A DNA stretch of 6,928 bases from Thermoprotei archaeon ex4572_64 (GTDB taxonomy: Archaea; Thermoproteota; Thermoprotei; Thermoproteales; Thermocladiaceae): NCBI GenBank assembly GCA_002254895.1, contig NJDF01000059.1:1-6928 (forward strand), read 5' to 3'. Positions 4,932-6,928 of this stretch are shown here, piece by piece (the stretch's first letter is position 1; each line of letters starts with the position of its first letter). The position numbers were made by a program, and so were the translations under genes. The notes below the pieces were generated by a model. It was not told where the DNA came from. It did not search any database and saw only the letters and a program-made list of their open reading frames with translations.

Positions 4932-6095
4932 TTACTTAGTTACTGGTTCCCAAGCGATATCTAGTTCTGTAGCAAATTTATAAGCTTCCTCCATTTCCCT
5001 CTTAGTAACTCTACGTGCAATATCTCTCCACTTCTCTCTCTTAAATTCTACTTGATATTCTGGTCTATATTGATCCATAATGTTGACTAGAGCTTTACGA
5101 TAATTACTTGCAATCCATTTAAGTATAGGCTTAGTACAACACTCTATATGTCCAGGAAGTACTAAGTGCCTAATTATACAATCCTCATTACGTTCTGCAA
5201 GCATTTTCATGTTTCTAGTAATTACTTCCCAGTAGTTTCTCACTATGGAGTATTTAAGAGCACACTTATCATTACCATACTTCATATCAGGTAGCCAGAT
5301 GTCTATTACATGTAATATGAGTTTCATACCATCTAAAGTTAAGTACATGTTGCTATTCCATAATTGTGGTACATTGACTTTCAATTCTGTCAAGTATCTT
5401 ATTGATTCTAAAATTACATGAATGTTAGGTGTTGGTTCACCACCAACCCAGTTAATGTTTCTAGCATCATTTTCTCTAAGCCATTTCTGAATTATGGCTA
5501 ATTGCTTAGCATTAACTTCAATACCATTTTCAGGATTTTGACTAATATCCCAATTTTGACAATAAACACATCTAAAGTTGCAGCCTGTGAAGAATATTGT
5601 TCCTGATGGTACTAATGGAGCTTCTTCACCAAGATGGTGAAAATATGTTGATACTCTTGACCTATAGTCTAATAGGCATGCACCTTTCTTGACGTATCTA
5701 TCAACATAACATTTTCTCTCACAGAAGTTACAATTTCTCAAAATTCTATACGCAATTTCAATTTTGACATCTAGAAGTGACGTTTTTGGTAGTTTCTCAT
5801 TAATAATTTTCAAACTATCTTCGTGAGGATTTTCTTTAATTTCAAGCCACCATTTATCGAATTCTCTACACGCCTCATCATGAATTCTCCACAACTCCTC
5901 TATAGGTAGTTCTTTAATGTTTTTATCAGAAATTTCAACTCTGGCAAGTATGTGGTACTTGGCTGGCGCCTTATTATTCATAACTCTATAGTACCATGAT
6001 AGTTTCTCCTTAACTATAGGGTTAGTCCATACGAAGATGCCATCAGGTCTTACAAGCTCCCAATTTTTTACTCTTCTTAACAATTCGTCAAGCAA
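4932..6095 (-). CDS. radical SAM protein, PflX/COG1313-like (pyruvate formate-lyase activating enzyme-related)
   Basis: A 387-residue radical SAM enzyme that uses a [4Fe-4S] cluster and SAM to start radical chemistry; the substrate is unknown. The cluster motif CxxxCxxC is C172, C176 and C179 in FTGCNFRCVYCQNWDIS, and the SAM-binding GGEPTP motif is at 218-223. Just before the core, C122, C125, C129 and C140 form a CxxCxxxC...C quartet (CNFCERKC, then GAC), typical of the PflX/COG1313 group and likely to bind another metal or FeS cluster. The first ~115 residues are an Arg/Lys/Trp-rich extension without a recognised domain. Family members are usually called PflA-like, but no glycyl radical enzyme is nearby. 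The only upstream start before an in-frame TAG is TTG 6095, so the start is less certain than for neighbouring genes. A TATA-like TTTAAAA is centred about 35 nt upstream. Confidence 0.85.
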   Translation of the reverse strand: MLDELLRRVKNWELVRPDGIFVWTNPIVKEKLSWYYRVMNNKAPAKYHILARVEISDKNIKELPIEELWRIHDEACREFDKWWLEIKENPHEDSLKIINEKLPKTSLLDVKIEIAYRILRNCNFCERKCYVDRYVKKGACLLDYRSRVSTYFHHLGEEAPLVPSGTIFFTGCNFRCVYCQNWDISQNPENGIEVNAKQLAIIQKWLRENDARNINWVGGEPTPNIHVILESIRYLTELKVNVPQLWNSNMYLTLDGMKLILHVIDIWLPDMKYGNDKCALKYSIVRNYWEVITRNMKMLAERNEDCIIRHLVLPGHIECCTKPILKWIASNYRKALVNIMDQYRPEYQVEFKREKWRDIARRVTKREMEEAYKFATELDIAWEPVTK

Positions 6096-6126
6096 GAAGA
6101 ATCCCTACTATAGTTATTGATAGAAA

Positions 6127-6133
6127 TTTTAAA
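6127..6133 (-). promoter_or_regulatory. possible TATA box of the radical SAM gene
   Basis: The minus strand reads TTTAAAA, centred about 35 nt upstream of TTG 6095, predicting a leader of roughly 9 nt. The 48-nt gap is very AT-rich, so other positions are possible and the assignment is weak. Confidence 0.3.
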
Positions 6134-6143
6134 TAATTTTTAC

Positions 6144-6332
6144 TTAGAACTTACCGCTCTCTAAGGCTTTTCTAATAAGTTCAAGTTTCTCCTTAATGTA
6201 CTCTTTAAAGGCTTTAGCTTCTTCAAGATTTCTAAATCTATACTTCTCATACTTGCCTCTCTCTAAATCTTTAAGCATTTTTGAAAGTTCTTTCTCAGCT
6301 TTTCTTAATCTCTTACCTAACTCGGTACTCAT
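6144..6332 (-). CDS. 62-residue basic helical protein of unknown function
   Basis: This short ATG-start gene encodes a very Lys/Glu/Arg-rich protein with two long predicted helices (about residues 4-27 and 35-58) joined by a turn at YEKYRFRN (28-35), probably a helical hairpin. No family is recognised. There is no membrane segment, and at this charge density it is probably soluble and may bind nucleic acid or a protein partner, which is inference. It lies between NAD kinase (62-nt gap) and the radical SAM gene (48-nt gap). A good TATA box about 28 nt before the ATG supports it as a real, leaderless gene, perhaps co-transcribed into the radical SAM gene. Confidence 0.65.
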   Translation of the reverse strand: MSTELGKRLRKAEKELSKMLKDLERGKYEKYRFRNLEEAKAFKEYIKEKLELIRKALESGKF

Positions 6333-6355
6333 ATTCTTTTAACTTAAATATGTGG

Positions 6356-6366
6356 TTTTATAAAAA
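6356..6366 (-). promoter_or_regulatory. TATA box of the 62-residue protein gene
   Basis: The minus strand reads TTTTTATAAAA, with TTTATAAA centred about 28 nt upstream of ATG 6332, so the transcript is probably leaderless. The run of T at its upstream edge could also help terminate NAD kinase transcription about 30 nt after its stop; that second role is speculative. Confidence 0.5.
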
Positions 6367-6394
6367 CTATACTTCTATGCTAATCTCTTCACAA

Positions 6395-6928
6395 TTACAG
6401 CATTAATATTCTCTTTCTAAATCTTAAGTAGTAATTATATTTTCTAGTTCTCACAAACTTAACCTTATCTCCCTCATAACTTATAAAAACTTCCTTATCA
6501 CTCCACACCTTTACACCATCACAGATAATTAGAGCTTGTTCTTGAGAAATTATTCTTAAGGGTACCTCTAGTGGATGAACTACTGAGGGTATGGATCTTG
6601 AGAAAGGTGCAAGTGGTGCTATTATCTTTGCTCTTACTCTAAGATCAATAACGGAACCTCCTGCTGATAGAGAGTAGGCTGTAGAACCTGTAGGCGTTGC
6701 AATTATTACACCATCCATTCTGGCAGTAATAATCTCATCACCATTAACTTCGTAAATGCTTACTGTAATTAACTTACCTAAATCTTCATTTCTAACAAGG
6801 ACTTCATTTAGGAAGTAAGATCTCAACGTACGTGTGCGTACTCTTAGAAGTTCTCTCTCATCGATAATGTACTTTCTATGAATAAGATCTTTAATGGCTT
6901 CCAATGCTTGCTCTTTCTCAACATCACA
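6395..6928 (-). CDS. NAD kinase (C-terminal part, 5' end outside the window)
   Basis: NAD kinase phosphorylates NAD to NADP using ATP or polyphosphate in the cytosol. The visible 177 residues include the NE motif in FLNEVLVRNED (39-49), the signature DGVIIATPTGSTAYSLSAGG (72-91) that binds NAD, and the C-terminal beta-sandwich with an ICDGV stretch (135-139) where many family members have a DGQ motif. The frame continues without a start to the window edge. TTG at 6904 is an internal Leu codon, because the preceding codons (CDVEKEQA) are also family-like, so the gene begins beyond 6928. The GGDG nucleotide-binding motif of the family would lie in that missing part. The C-terminus is intact and ends in a basic stretch. 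The next gene downstream has its own promoter. Confidence 0.92.
   Translation of the reverse strand, partial: CDVEKEQALEAIKDLIHRKYIIDERELLRVRTRTLRSYFLNEVLVRNEDLGKLITVSIYEVNGDEIITARMDGVIIATPTGSTAYSLSAGGSVIDLRVRAKIIAPLAPFSRSIPSVVHPLEVPLRIISQEQALIICDGVKVWSDKEVFISYEGDKVKFVRTRKYNYYLRFRKRILML

Noticed and set aside
6395..6904. NAD kinase as a complete 169-residue gene starting at TTG 6904
   Set aside because: The frame continues to the window edge with family-like residues, and the essential GGDG region is missing, so the gene is cut by the window.

Overview
The window is gene-dense, AT-rich archaeal DNA, most likely from a hyperthermophilic crenarchaeon of the Thermoprotei. The evidence is a diphthine synthase gene (diphthamide is made in archaea and eukaryotes), arginine codons that are almost all AGA/AGG, many small charged helical proteins, TATA boxes about 26-33 nt upstream of start codons (leaderless or nearly leaderless mRNAs), and Shine-Dalgarno motifs visible mainly at operon-internal genes. 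Ignisphaera- or Staphylothermus-like organisms fit the low GC, but this genus-level guess is weak. I recognise no tRNA, rRNA, CRISPR array or insertion sequence, and no gene-free stretch exceeds about 120 bases.

Layout. Positions 1-95 hold a possible 3' end of a plus-strand gene. Positions 76-591 (minus) are a two-gene operon of small helical proteins of unknown function. It is divergent from a NOL1/NOP2/Sun-family (RsmB-like) RNA m5C methyltransferase (644-1801, plus) and shares one palindromic TATA element with it. The methyltransferase lacks its usual C-terminal end and overlaps tail-to-tail with an HTH coiled-coil regulator (1739-2245, minus). That regulator is divergent, again around a single TATA-like element, from a strange gene at 2310-3665 (plus).

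The 2310-3783 region is the most unusual part. The 451-residue protein can be followed along indolepyruvate ferredoxin oxidoreductase alpha subunit (IorA) domain by domain, but the thiamine pyrophosphate (TPP)-binding signature and the CPGCPHR-type motif are gone. The C-terminal ferredoxin domain continues in the +1 frame immediately after the stop codon. A small unknown gene (3776-4093) overlaps the end of that ferredoxin frame, in the place where iorB might be expected.

The right half is all minus strand: dphB (4048-4854, modifies elongation factor 2), a PflX/COG1313-type radical SAM protein (4932-6095), a 62-residue basic protein (6144-6332), and the C-terminal part of NAD kinase (6395-6928, running off the window). 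These look like mostly independent transcription units of housekeeping genes, not one pathway. All three tail-to-tail junctions overlap and both head-to-head junctions are only 52-64 nt long, so the region looks strongly compacted.
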